Of a stretch of 64,000 bases of DNA, positions 45,579-57,767 are shown in pieces. The notes under the pieces were generated by a model. The model ran no database searches. It had not been told where the DNA came from and saw only the letters and a list, made by a program, of their open reading frames with translations. The DNA comes from Mycocentrospora acerina (taxonomy: Eukaryota; Ascomycota; Dothideomycetes; Pleosporales). The stretch is from contig JAKUHH010000395.1 of the NCBI GenBank assembly GCA_022701365.1, forward strand, positions 558,001-622,000, written 5' to 3'. Numbering within the stretch: the first letter of the stretch is position 1; the number at the start of each line of letters is the position of its first letter. The position numbers were made by a program, and so were the translations under genes.

Positions 45579-46188
45579 CGAACGCCAACTAAGATTTTTG
45601 GTATAACTTGGCACATGTGGTTGGCATAGCTTATAAGCAGCTCGGATGAGGCTTCAACAAGAGTTTAAGCTTACATGAGTCTTGGTCACACTTGTTGAGC
45701 AAGGTTATTCTGGATTGAAGCCGTAATGTTTACATGCTGCCCCGCCTTTTTTCTCAACTGTGTCTACCGGTTAGACGGAAGTGAAGCGTTATTTGAGACG
45801 CATGACGTAGTGTACCTACCTCGCGTTCAAGCCAGTGCGACGGCAACCTGCATGTTCTCATCACTACTCACTATCTCCGGGCCCACATTTCTTCCCATTT
45901 TCCGTATTCGTCACCCGTGGGAGAGGCGCAATGTGACTCTATTCCCCATGATTCAGATCTAGCGCGCCTCGCCACAAGCACGAGCATGTAGGATGACGTC
46001 TGGCGGTTTATGATGTGTGTAGGATTTTCGATCAAGCACAAGAGAAATCATGCATAGCGTATGTTTATAATGGGCCTGAAGACCACGCTGGACTTGCTTC
46101 TCCACGATATCCCCACGGACTACTCCGCATTCCTCAGGAGTCCATATTTTTGACTAGTTTGGTCTCTCTCTCTACGACTTCGACTGTC

Positions 46189-47978
46189 ATGGCGATAATA
46201 CATCCTCAAATCCATGACGCGGATATAGTCCGCGATGCGGAGACCGACCAGGAGAAGAAATCGGCCAGCTTCGATGCCCCGGCCTCGAACCTCCAGCATC
46301 GCGAAAATGGCCCAACTGATGATCGTTATGAGATCACAGAGGAAGACTGCTATGAGGAGCTCGGTTTCTCATTCCCTTCATGGAAGAAGTGGACAATTCT
46401 TTCTGTTGTTTTCCTCGTTCAGGTCTCAATGAATTTCAACACGTCACTATACAGTAACGCTCTTGGTGGTATCTCCAAAGAGTTCGGTGTTAGCACACAA
46501 GCTGCGAGAGTTGGTGCAGCGGTGTTCTTGATCACCTATGCGTTTGGCTGCGAGTTGTGGGCACCCTGGTCGGAGGAGTTAGGGAGGTGGCCGATTTTAC
46601 AGCTCAGTTTGTTTTTTGTGAATATCTGGCAGATACCTGTTGGTATTGCGCCAAATTTTGCGACAATTATTGTATGTCGCGCGCTGGGTGGTCTGTCCAC
46701 TGCTGGTGGGTCAGTCACGTTGGCCATGGTAGCAGATATGTGGGAGCCAGATAACCAACAACACGCTGTAGTATGTCTCATTTTCCTGAGGGTTCTCTGG
46801 TAACTAACATCGTCCAGGCATTTATCGTTTTCTCATCTGTTGGTGGCTCCGTACTAGGTCCTATCGTTGGTGGCTTCGTCGAGCAATTTCTTGCCTGGCG
46901 CTGGAATATCTGGATTCAATTGATTTTTGGGGGAGCTGTTCAGCTCCTGCACGCCGCCGTTGTTCCTGAAACCCGTACGACAGTCCTGATGGATCGCATC
47001 GCAAAGAAGCGCCGCCAAGAAGGCGAGAAGAACGGTAAGCCCGTCAATATATGGGGGCCAAACGAGCTTAAAACATTCAAAGAGCGCTTCAGTGCGAAAG
47101 AAATTCTGACCACTTGGACGCGACCATTTCGCATGTTCTTGACAGAGCCTATCGTTTTGGTTCTGTCTTTGCTCTCTGGATTCTCAGACGCTATCATCTT
47201 TATGTTTCTCCAGTCATACGCCCTTGTATACGAGCAATGGGATTTCTCGCCCCTCTCAATCGGTCTTGCGTTCATCGCTATCGGTATCGGGTACTTTCTG
47301 GCATGGTTTTCCTTCTTCCCAGCCATAAAACGCAACAAACGACTTCGAGCTGAGCGCCCTGGAGATGAGCATGCGCAGTATGAGTCGCGGCTCTGGTGGC
47401 TACTATTCACCGCACCATGCTTGCCAATTGGTTTGATCATCTTCGCATGGACATCGACTGGTCCGCCTATCCACTGGATTGGAACTATGGTCGGCTCGGC
47501 AATCATTGGGATTGCCAATTATGCCATCTACATGGCCACCATCGACTACATGATTTGCGCATACGGCCCTTATTCCGCTTCAGCAACTGGTGGCAATGGC
47601 TGGGCTCGTGACTTTCTCGCTGGCATCCTTACTCTACCCGCTGTGCCGTTTTACTCGAACATCGGTGGCGAGAAACATCTTGCGTACGCGTCAACAATTC
47701 TCTTTTGCATATCCTTACTTCTCGTTGTTTCCGTGTACATAATTTACTGGAAGGGTCCCACCTTGAGGAAAAGAAGCCCATTTGCTCAGCAATTGGGTGC
47801 TGCGAGAGAAGAGACTGGTGGCAGGAGAGTTAGTGCATTGCCGGGTTTGTATGGATCCAGGCAAAATTCAATCTCGAATCAAGGTAACTCTGTCCTTCCA
47901 AGCGAAAACCATTACCACCAAGGAGCGGAGGCAGTCAGGGAGAGAGTACAGAGACAACCAAGTGCGAGAAATGTCTAA
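46189..47978 (+). CDS. MFS transporter, DHA1 type
   Basis: Two exons, 46189-46770 and 46818-47978 (47-nt intron with GTATGT donor, CTAAC branch and TCCAG acceptor), encode about 580 aa. The frame is open upstream to 46015, but the ATG at 46189 fits the family length. Features are an acidic N-terminus, then twelve hydrophobic segments. SEELGRWPILQLSLF is the loop 2-3 region, RALGGLSTAGGSVTLAMVAD is the helix 4-5 region, and GPIVGGFVEQFLAWRW is motif C of drug:H+ antiporters (12 TM). PETRTTVL follows helix 6. The fungal relatives include polyamine and drug exporters; the substrate is not determined. The C-terminal tail is basic and Ser/Gln-rich. Confidence 0.9.
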
Positions 47979-48401
47979 AATCGACGCAAACTAGACAGTG
48001 ATGAGGATTCTGAAAAGTCAGCATTGTAAGATAGAGAGTGAGATGGTGACAATTTAATAACAGCGTGCTATCGCAATTCAATTCTGATCTTCTTCTTGTT
48101 CATACTTCGAGTATCGTCATTATCATCTGTCGAAACGTTGTGGAGAGTCAGATTCACATCTATCATCATTGGCCACTAGTATGCAGACGTGCTAGTATGG
48201 TTTCCCCGCGTTCTGGGATGGTAGGCAGCAAACTGATATCTCCGCCGCGACTCCCACTAATCAAGCTTGCATGCTTCCGAGGTACCACGACGTGTTTATC
48301 ATACCATGATGAGGCTATATAGCGTGGTCATATATGATTCACCCGTTTGAGTAGTGTGAATGTTTCAACAGCAAATCCCAACCTCTCCTTGGGTAATCAC
48401 A
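47979..48401. other. intergenic
   Basis: About 420 bases separating the MFS and AtuA-like genes on the same strand. No features recognised. Confidence 0.4.
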
Positions 48402-50337
48402 ATGACAGAACGACGTCCTATCAGAATTGCTGGTATGAAATGATCTCGCTCATTCCGTAAAACATGGCTAATTAATCTGATTCTCAAATTAGGATGTTCT
48501 GGCTCTACAACTGATCGTCGTAATGCAATGACTTTGCTTGCCTCAAATTACGAGAATGATCCTGTCGATGTGCTGGTTGGCGACTGGATGAGTGAGGGAA
48601 ACATGACGGCAAGAGCCAATGCAAAACACAATGGTACATGTCGCAATATGTTTGCATTACGAGTGTAATATGCTAACACACGTAGGCCAAATTGACGCGT
48701 ACGAGCCTACATTCCTCGAAGCTTTTGAGCCAGCGATGCCTTATATCGCCAAGCATCGCATCAAAGTCGCTGTCAATGCAGGCGCGTCCGATACGAAGAA
48801 GCTCCACCAAGTTGTCACAAAGATGGTTCAAGCAAAACGACTAAATCTGAGCGTTGCATGGATATCGGGCGATGAAGTACTTTCCCAACTCCTCGAAGCA
48901 CAAAAGCGAGGCGAGTCGCAGTTTGAAAATATTTGCACAGGAGAGAAACTGAATGATTGGGAATCCGAGCCCATGTATGCACAGGCGTATTTGGGTGGAC
49001 TGGGCATCGCAAAAGCGTTTGAAAGAGGAGCAGATATAGTAGTGTGTGGGAGGGTTTCTGACGCGAGTCCGGTCATTGGGGCGGCGTATTGGTGGCACAA
49101 GTGGCAGCGAACGGATCTGGATAAACTCGCCAATGCGTTTGTAGCTGGCCATCTTTCAGAATGTTCTTCTTACAGCACAGGAGGCAATTATACTGGCTTC
49201 AAGGATCTGGAGTGTCTTGGTTGGACAAATATCGGCTATCCTATTGTAGAGCTATCGCATTCTGGCGATGTTGTTGTCACAAAGAACCAAGGCTCCGGAG
49301 GTGAGGTATCAGTCAATACCCTTACTTCTCAGTTCTTGTACGAAATTCAAGGCCCTTGGTACTTCAATTCCGACGTCACTGCCATCTTGGACGATATCTC
49401 TTTTGAGCAGCTCTCTACAGATCGGGTACTAGTGCGAGGCGTGAAGGGCGCACTTCCACCGCCAACGACCAAGGTTGGTATTACGGCAAAGCCACTGTAC
49501 CAAGCAGAGATGCATTGGTTTTTGACAGGGCTCGATATCCCCGCCAAAGCACGTATGATCGAGCAGCAGATACGTGCACAGATGGAACCACACATTCATA
49601 TTTTCACAAAACTCTCCTTCCAAACCATCGGGTCGTGCGCTGAGAATCCCAAAAACCAAAACGCTGCAACTGTGGACTTCCGTGTCATTGCGCAAGCACG
49701 AAATTCAAAAGATCTAACACCAGCTAAGTTTGCCCGCCCGTGTATCGACCCTATCATGTGCGCGTACCCGGGAGCGACGCCACATCTCGACCTCAGGCAA
49801 GCATTTCCTAAGGAAGTTTTCGAGTATTACGTTACGCTTCTCCCACAGTCATCTATAAATCATGAGCTGCATCTTGAATCTGGCGAGACAATTCCCATCT
49901 CTCCGCCCTTGGAAACGAGGATATATCCCAAGGACCAGCCAACTCAAGATATTACGTCTGAACCTATGCGGGTAAACATGTCGGGGCCTACTGTCCGCAC
50001 GCCGCTCGGTACAATTGTACATGCGCGCTCAGGGGACAAGGGCTCAGATTGTAACGTTGGATTCTGGGTTCGGCATCAAGATGAATATGCATGGCTGCAG
50101 ACACTCCTTTCCGCACAGTTCATGAAGGAATTGCTAGCGGAGGAGTACAACGGTGGCAGGATAGAGAGGTTCGAGTTCCCAGGCCTAAGGGCGGTCCATT
50201 TCCTACTCAAAGATCATCTTGACCGTGGTGTGAGCTGCACAACGAGCGTTGATTTTCTAGGAAAGAATTGTGCAGAATATCTGAGAGCCAGAATGGTTGA
50301 TGTGCCATTACGGTTTTTGGCGAGAGGGAGGATTTGA
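48402..50337 (+). CDS. AtuA-like protein (DUF1446)
   Basis: Three exons, 48402-48432, 48493-48633 and 48686-50337, give about 607 aa. The first exon is only 31 nt, and its join creates RIAGCSGSTTDRRNAM. The N-terminal two thirds is the AtuA/DUF1446 domain (LVGDWMSEGNMTARA, VAVNAGASDTKKLHQ, ADIVVCGRVSDASPVIGAAY, GHLSECSSYSTGGNYTGF). The C-terminal part is the AtuA-like ferredoxin-fold domain (GTIVHARSGDKGSDCNVGFW). Bacterial AtuA belongs to acyclic terpene/citronellol catabolism, with an uncertain step. Fungal homologues are usually annotated by this similarity only. There is no signal peptide. Neither neighbour is a catabolic CoA enzyme. Confidence 0.92.
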
Positions 50338-51030
50338 GTTTTGCTTGAACCTTGTTTGCTAGTAATACAAGCGACACAAAATGTTTCTTCTTTGTCGAAG
50401 CTATCGAGTACAACATGCATATCAGCCCCAGTTGTGGAGATACACAACACGCCGATGCCGGAGTCTGCCGTTCACTGCCATTCCAATTGGTTATTCACAC
50501 TATCGCTTATCTATTTACGCAAAGATTCTCCACGCTCAAAGCCCAACGGCCAAACACAACGGCCACATATTACGAGCAAATCAGCGATGCGTTCAGAGCA
50601 GTCTGTGCCCCCAAAACGCTCCGCATAACCCACATGTTCCTCCCGCGGCGGCCAGGTCTCCATGGCAGCTTATCAGCATAAGCGAATCGGGCCTAGCAAC
50701 TCAAGCATCAAGAGTCCTATGAGGATGCTACGTCAATGATACAAGCTTTTTGGTCTGCCGCTGGATATAACAATCCAGCCCGTGAACGAGCTGGTGATCG
50801 TCAAGCGTTTGCTCTTTTCATGCATGTGCTATCTGCGACCAATGGGCATGCGCACCTTGTAGAACGCAATCATCACGATGGGGGCATCTGAAGATGCTTG
50901 GGACAGATAGCAAATATGGAAAAGATGGGCGTGACTATAGTCACGGAAGTGGGATATATTAATCTTAGGTCCCGCTGTTGTTTGTTAAGATTTTTAAGCA
51001 CAAGCTTTGCATATTTTCACTACCAATACA
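50338..51030. other. intergenic, promoter of urea symporter
   Basis: About 690 bases between same-strand genes. Small frames here overlap in several phases and show no features. No nitrogen-regulator site is claimed. Confidence 0.4.
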
Positions 51031-53446
51031 ATGGCTGGCGGTCCTACACCAACCGGCCCTTCAGCCTCGCCTCTTGGGCAGGCTTGGGGTTATGGCATAG
51101 TGCTTGGAATCGGATTTTTGTTCGCAATTGGCATGGTAGGTTGTTCGACGACCGCTTGTTCACCGAACAAAGATGCTGACGCACGTTGGCATAGGTCTTC
51201 ACGACGTGGGTTCTCAAGCGTTACAACAATGAGCTCCAAACTTCAGAAATGTTCTCCACTGCGGGTAGGACAGTCAAGTCTGGTCTTGTAGCTAGTGCTG
51301 TAGTATCATCTTGGACTTGGGCAGCTACTTTACTACAAAGCTCTTCTGTCGCGTTTCGATATGGTATGTTTCCTTTCAAGTGCCCTGTAAGGATGTCAAA
51401 GACGGAACGCTGATGAATCATAGGCGTTTCCGGACCACTTTGGTATGCTGCTGGTGCAACTGTACAGATTCTACTTTTTGCTACTGTCGCAATCGAGTTG
51501 AAGAGAAGAGCACCCAACGCTCATGTGAGTAATTTATCTCCTGTCAGTTCCAGAATCTAATATTCTTCAGACATTCCTGGAAGCGGTTCGCGCACGCTAT
51601 GGAACAGCTACTCATTTTGTTTATATCACTTTTGGCCTCTTCACCAATATCCTCGTTACTGCCATGCTTTTGACTGGAGGTTCGGCTGTCATTTCATCTC
51701 TGACTGGCGTCCCTACAGCTGCAGCATGCTTCTTGCTCCCACTCGGTGTAGTCGTTTATACCATGTTCGGTGGTATCAAGGCCACTTTCCTCACAGACTA
51801 CGTGCATACGGTCATCTTGCTCGTCATCATTCTCATCTTTGCGTTCACCACCTACGCGACGGGCGATGTACTTGGATCTCCCAAAGCCGTGTACGATCGT
51901 CTTACGGAGCTCGCAACTCAGAAGCCGGTGCCGGGCAACGCTGGGGGGAGTTACCTAACCATGAGAAGTAAAGATGGTGCCATCTTTTTCGTTATTAACA
52001 TTATCGGAAATTTCGGCACCGTATTCATGGACAATGGATATTATAACAAGGCCATTGCTGCTTCGCCAGTACATGCGCTGCCTGGGTACATCATTGGAGG
52101 GCTTTCTTGGTTTGCGATTCCAGTATGTCACTCTCATGACTCTCTACAAGTGCGATGCTGACACCTTTGAAAGTGGCTTTGCGCAACAACAATGGGTCTT
52201 GCTGCCCTTGCTCTGCAAAACAGTCCATCCTTTCCAACCTACCCCAACCCCATGGATGAAGCGTCCGTCAGCTCAGGCCTTGTGCTTCCCTATGCTGCAA
52301 CTGCAATTCTTGGATCTGGAGGTGCTGTCGCAACTCTTCTGATCGTCTTCATGGCTGTTACTAGTGCTTTCTCCGCTCAATTGATCGCCGTCTCTTCAAT
52401 TTTAACGTATGACATCTACGGCACGTACATCAACCCCAAGGCGAGCGGTAAACGTCTAGTGTATATCTCGCACACGTGTGTTGCTGGATTTGGACTTATC
52501 ATGGCTGCTTTCTCTACCGGTCTGTTCTACGCAGGAATCAGGTAAGCTTCTTCATCAGTACTCTGTAAACCCAAGCTTACAATTGAGTAGCATGGGATGG
52601 CTGTACGTTTTCATGGGAGTTATCATCTCGAGCGCCGTCCTACCAGCTACCCTTACTCTTCTGTGGAAGGGTCAAAACTTCTGGGCCGCGACCTTGAGTC
52701 CCGTTCTTGGTCTCTGCTGCAGTATTACCGCATGGCTAGTCACTACTTCAAAGCTCAACGACGGCGTAATCTCTGTCGCAACATCTGGCGCAAATAACCC
52801 TATGCTGGCTGGAAACGTTGTTGCCCTACTTTCTCCCACCATATTCATCCCTGTGTTAACGCTCATTTTTGGAGTTGGTAAGTCACCTCGCTCTCTCAAC
52901 GCGTTGCACGCGTTTCATACTAATGCTACCGCAGACAACTATGACTGGGTCTCTATGAAACTCATTCGTCTAGTCGACGATTCGCAAGCTACAGCCACTG
53001 CAGATCTTGATGTCGAAGCCGTCGTCGTGCAACATGCGAGACTTTCCCCAGAAGCCGAAGCCGCCGAGCAGGTCAAGCTGCTGCGCGCCTCCAAAATCGC
53101 AAAATCTACCACCGCGATCCTCACCCTAGTTCTGCTTGTCCTCTGGCCCATGCCACTGTACGGAACGGGATACGTTTTCAGCCTGAAATTCTTTTCGGGG
53201 TGGGTCGTCGTCGGTATCATTTGGCTCTTGTGTTCCACCATGGCGGTGGGCGTCTATCCGTTGTGGGAGGGACGAGCGAGCTTGAAGAGGAATTTTGGCG
53301 GTATGTGGAAGGACTTAACAGGCAAGGGCGGTGTGAAACATGCACGTGGGGTACAGGTTATGGTGGGAGAGAAGATGGATGGGGAGGTTTCGGGAACGCA
53401 CACGCCCAAAGAGGCGCAGGCGAAAGCTGTGGAGGAGAAGTTGTAA
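51031..53446 (+). CDS. urea/sodium symporter, DUR3-type (SSS family)
   Basis: Seven exons: 51031-51135, 51195-51363, 51424-51524, 51571-52122, 52174-52541, 52591-52877 and 52935-53446, giving about 697 aa. All introns are 46-60 nt with GT-AG ends; the last one (57 nt) is in frame without stops, but removal yields FGVDNYDWVSM, the usual form. About 15 hydrophobic segments are seen. SSS features are FSTAGRTVKSGLVASAVVSSW near the start, VYTMFGGIKATFLTDYVHT in the middle, and SAQLIAVSSILTYDIYGTYI. Fungal DUR3/UreA proteins import urea with high affinity at the plasma membrane and are normally induced under nitrogen limitation. Polyamines are possible secondary substrates. Confidence 0.92.
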
Positions 53447-54090
53447 ATGTTGTAGGGGAATGATGTACTGCGCGCTTTTTTGCCTTGCGAATCCTAGGCC
53501 TTCAGATTGCTATACTGCCTACAATCAGACATCCTTGTTTTAACGATTGCCTATTCCCTCATCTTGCATTCGAACGTCCTTCGTTTTGACTTGTCTTGAT
53601 TAGGCAGGTGCTGTCTTCGATCTCCAGATCTTCCGCCCACGTGAACATCTCACAACACACTGACTTACGGCCTCAATGCCCTCTCCTGTCTGTACAGCGC
53701 CACGCAATATACTGCCGTCGTCCTGCAGTCATTTGAACCCAATTTCCGTTCTCGCTTCCTTCGCCCCGAGTTTGCGGACCGATGCTTACGTCTGTGTGTC
53801 TTCCCATACCTTCCTGGTGCAATTCGATAGTCGCAATGGACGTGCGGGCGGGCGCGCCACTGTTCCGATTGAGGGAACAATGTTCGGCGGTGTTCGGCGG
53901 TGTTCGTCCCAGGGTCGACCCCAGACTTTACCCCGCTACCCCGAGGTGCCATGAGTAAGTTCGGCGTGAGTTAAGCCGAGAGATTCAATAAATATTTATA
54001 TTGTGGCTACAAGTAGTTGCTATAAGTTCCATATTCGCTCAGGCCGCTGAAGGGTAGATTACGAGTGTGGTTATCACTGTTAAAGCCAGC
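53447..54090. other. intergenic
   Basis: About 640 bases before the lyase gene. A short direct repeat GTTCGGCGGT x2 lies at about 53883-53902. No gene supported. Confidence 0.4.
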
Positions 54091-55911
54091 ATGTATAAAT
54101 TTGTATTTCTGGGTCTAGCAGCTTTGGCTGTGGCTGCGCCGGTGGAGGAGCGCGCGAAGAAGCCTAAGAGCTTCTTGCAAGAAACGGGGAATCAGACATG
54201 GGTTCTAGGGAACGAAATTTGGAATGTCACACAGGGAAGTCAGTATGCGACAAAGTTGTGGTATAAGGGGAAGGATAGAGTTGGTAAAGCCGTCGGGCAT
54301 TATGTGAGCTACAGTATGTACTACCGCGCGCTATCGAAACGTGATCCAACTGACATACATTACAGATGGCGCAGCATCAGACATTCGATGGAATTCGGCT
54401 TCGATTTCTGACTCAGGGAACGATTGGATCGACGTCAAATTTTCTTCCAACGATGGAGAATTCCACTGGGTCATCTACGATGATCTTCCTGGAGCATACC
54501 AGTATTTCGTCAACAGGGGTCTTCCTACGCTAGGAGAGTTCCGCACACTATGGCGTCTGGATAATTCTTCTTTCCCGCGTGGACGCACGAATGTCAAGGA
54601 TGGTGTTTTGCCTGCGCTGGACGAATACCTCAGCGCGACGAACGTCCAGGACGAGACATGGCAGAAAGCTGATGGGAGCTACCTCACGAAGTATGACTGG
54701 AGCTCATTCGTCAAGGATCTCGATTTCCACGGCGTATACGGCGAGGAGGTCGGAAGTTGGTATATCAACCCTGGCAAGGATTACATCAATGGTGATCATT
54801 TGAAGCAGGAACTCATGGTATTCCTCTCTTCTTCGTCCTTTCATATCATCCGATAGAGAACTAATAACCGCAGGTCCACCGTGAATCGAAAACTGGCGAT
54901 GCTGTCCAGTTGAACATGATTCATGGTACGCACTACCAAGCTGTATCTCGCGATGACTTTGCTCCCGGCAAGACATGGGGCCCTTGGCTGTGGTACCTGA
55001 ACGACGGGTCGCTCTCCGACGCCGCAACTCGCGTCCAAAAGGAGGATGCTGCTTGGCCGTACAAGTGGTTCGAGGATAAGGCATATAAATCCCGTGGCAA
55101 AATCCAAGGCCGTCTCCTCCTAAGTGATGGCCGTCCCGCAGCTGGTGCAGCAGTCTTCCTCGGTGACAACAATAACGGAAGTATTTCTACTCTAGATCAA
55201 GGCCAAGGCTACTACTACACCGTCTACGCCGATGCTGCTGGCAAGTTTTCCATCAATGATGTCCGCACTGGAAGCTACGGCCTCTACGCATGGGGCAACG
55301 GCGGTGCAATCGCCGACGTGACGACGAATTTCACGCAAAACGAGATCGAAGTCCGTGATGGCAAGAACACAAACCTCAAAGACTTGACTTGGAAGGTCAC
55401 TGATGGAAAGAAACGCATTTTCCAGGTCGGCGCTTTCGACCGCAAGACAGATGGTTTCAAGCTCAGCGGTCCCACACCCTTCGAACACGGCCGTATTTCA
55501 AAGTGCCCAGCCAATATAACTTATACAGTCGGATCCAGCAGTGAAGCAGACTGGTGTTTTGGTCAAAGCGCTCTGGGAACATGGAGTGTGATATTCCCTG
55601 TCTCGACTCCCTCAACATCAAACTTTACAGCGGCTGCTAAATTGACTGTCTCCCTTGCTGGATTCTCGCAAGGCAGCAGTGCAGACTTTTTGCTTAACGG
55701 CGTCAAGGTCGGGAATGTGACGAGTGCGAGTCTGCTGAATAGCCAAGATACGTACCGTGGCGCGACAAGAGCAGGAGAGTGGAGGTTATTGGAGATGCCC
55801 ATCCCACAAGGAGGGTTGAAATACGGTCAGAATAAGTTGGATGTTGTTGTCACGAGGTCGACTCAGTGGAGGGGTTGGCTTTGGGACAGTTTGGTGCTGG
55901 ATTGGGCGTAG
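54091..55911 (+). CDS. rhamnogalacturonan lyase, polysaccharide lyase family 4
   Basis: Three exons, 54091-54313, 54366-54817 and 54874-55911 (introns 52 and 56 nt), encode about 570 aa. A signal peptide (MYKFVFLGLAALAVAA) shows secretion. The catalytic domain has NGAASDIRWNS, WYINPGKDYINGDHLKQELM and NMIHGTHYQA, as in fungal PL4. A fibronectin III-like module follows (GKIQGRLLLSDGRPAAGA, GSYGLYAWG), then a C-terminal jelly-roll carbohydrate-binding domain (FLLNGVKVGN, QWRGWLWDSLVLDWA). The enzyme cleaves the rhamnose-galacturonate backbone of pectin by beta-elimination. Several N-glycosylation sequons are present. This points to a plant-material lifestyle. Confidence 0.93.
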
Positions 55912-56653
55912 AAGCCTTAAAAAAGATTTGATAGGAGCTGTTCTGAACTTGACAGAATCATTAATAAGTTATACCCAGAAAGATTTTTGTGTTAATTGTT
56001 TTAGAGATGTAATCGATTCCAAGTCGCTCACAAGTTTTAGAAGAGACGTAAGTTTGTGGTGGCCCTATTGTCCGCGGTGGTCGCCATGAAGGCGCCACAC
56101 GCTGATTGGTTGCGGCATTAGCCGATGACTCAGCACGCGCTTTCCTCCTCCATATTGTAGGTAGTATGCACGTAATAATACAATCATCAGTTCTCCACTT
56201 TCTAGTCTAATCCAATCCTCTCCTTCCTAATCTCATCACCTATTTAGTCAAGACTCCAGAAAGGTTCTACACAGATAGGTAGCATTCTTATTCAATGCGT
56301 CATGTCTAATCTACGAAAAACGTGAGCAGATCAATTGGCGCAAGAATGAATTAGATACGTTGAAGAGTACCAGACCTAAAAGAAAAGCAAAAAAGGATGA
56401 TAGATAACCCAGAGCGCCCGCGAGCACAAGACAAAAACTTGAATCGACCCGATACATTTGGCACAGTGCTCAGTGCGTTTAGCACATTTACATAAAATCA
56501 GTACTGTATCCAACTTTGGTTTGTCCTAATTTCCATCGCAGCAAAATTAAAGTTTGTATAGCTATCAAGATACCAGCCAACACTCACGATCTATTCACTA
56601 CAGCCTTCTTAATAGAACTCTTCCATGGCTTTGTAATCCACTAGTTCAACTTC
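55912..56653. other. intergenic between convergent genes
   Basis: About 740 AT-rich bases between the ends of the lyase and the DUF7587 gene. No feature recognised. Confidence 0.4.
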
Positions 56654-57767
56654 CTACTCTATCGTTTCCAAGATTTTACTTTGCAAGATCAAGTTGAGCA
56701 GATGAATCCAAAGCTCTACGTCTGGAAAATCATTCGTGTCAACCATGCTCGGCTCCAGCCAACGTTCTTGATGCATTCCCTGGAACTGGGAGGGTAGTTC
56801 TTTGATACCCAAATAAGATGTTATGTTCAAAATCGCCTCATCTTGATCTGAAGCACCAAGCATGAGAGGAGGCCTAGGCCGAAGACAAATTAAAACAACA
56901 GCAACAGGCAGAATGAAGTGGCCAAAGAGTGATGCAATATTCCTGATGGCAATCATTTGTCGTCTAGTCAAATCAGTCGGCGATTTCTCAAAAATACGGC
57001 GTCGAAATCCGTATCCCCATGGATCGTACGAAAATTGTGGTTCCGAGAAGATAATACTGATATCGTTTTCAAGTGCTTGGCAATGTACAGCCTTGTAACC
57101 TCTACCGGATATAGGACCCCAAGCTAGATACTCGTGATTGCGGTATCTTATCAGATCTGGTACATGCCATACCAAAACATCTTTCGCTTGGTCTTGCGTA
57201 TCCATAATCGCAATATGTCCTGAAAGGTCATTTTCTTTCTTACATAGATCTGCGAGCCACAGCACAATATGTAATGACGCGGACCAGGAGCTGAATGGGG
57301 ATTTAAATTTTGTATAGCCTGTATAGTGAGCTTCAGCGTATAATTTAAGTTTTCCCTCTGCAGCTTCATAAAATCCAGGTGGGTCGCTGGGGTTTTCAGG
57401 CATGAATGCATGGGGTCTGATCTCTGTGGTGCTGTTGATTGTGTGTGCAGGTCCACCTCCACTTTCCGGTATCCAGAAGCGGAATAAGAATCGAGGCACA
57501 TGGTTTTTTCGCCTCTCTGTAATGCATAAACGAATAATACTATTACTGGTTTGGATGGGATGGATTACCTTCAAGTTCTTCATAATGTTTACCACTACAT
57601 CCTATAGGACGACTGGGGAAGCGATTACTTAACAATTCTCGATTTTTTGGTTGCGTTGGTTTTGTGAACTCTTGAACAGGCATGGTTCTTGCAAGATTTT
57701 GAACAGTTACAGTTTTTTTACCATTTAATGCAACTAAGTCACTGATTCTTATACTCTGCAGTATCAC
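56654..57767 (-). CDS. DUF7587-type protein
   Basis: Two exons, 57767-57569 and 57516-56654 (52-nt intron, GTAATC donor, TTACAG acceptor), give about 353 aa; a later ATG at 57683 is an alternative start. The conserved core runs from PRFLFRFWIPESGGG through SPFSSWSASLHIVLWLADL, GHIAIMDT, VLVWHVPDL and EYLAWGPISGRGYKAV. I recall this pattern for DUF7587, a fungal domain expanded in Pezizomycotina with no established function. A hydrophobic helix (FGHFILPVAVVLICL) follows. The family call is from memory and needs a profile search. It is not paired with any neighbour. Confidence 0.65.

Larger units (their letters stand above)
44504..46188. other. long intergenic region between divergent MFS genes
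   Basis: About 1.7 kb. A 118-codon frame at 44894-45250 has a low-complexity Ser/Pro/Leu start and no family features, so I do not call it. Two perfect TGACGTCA palindromes lie inside and are listed separately. Confidence 0.45.
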
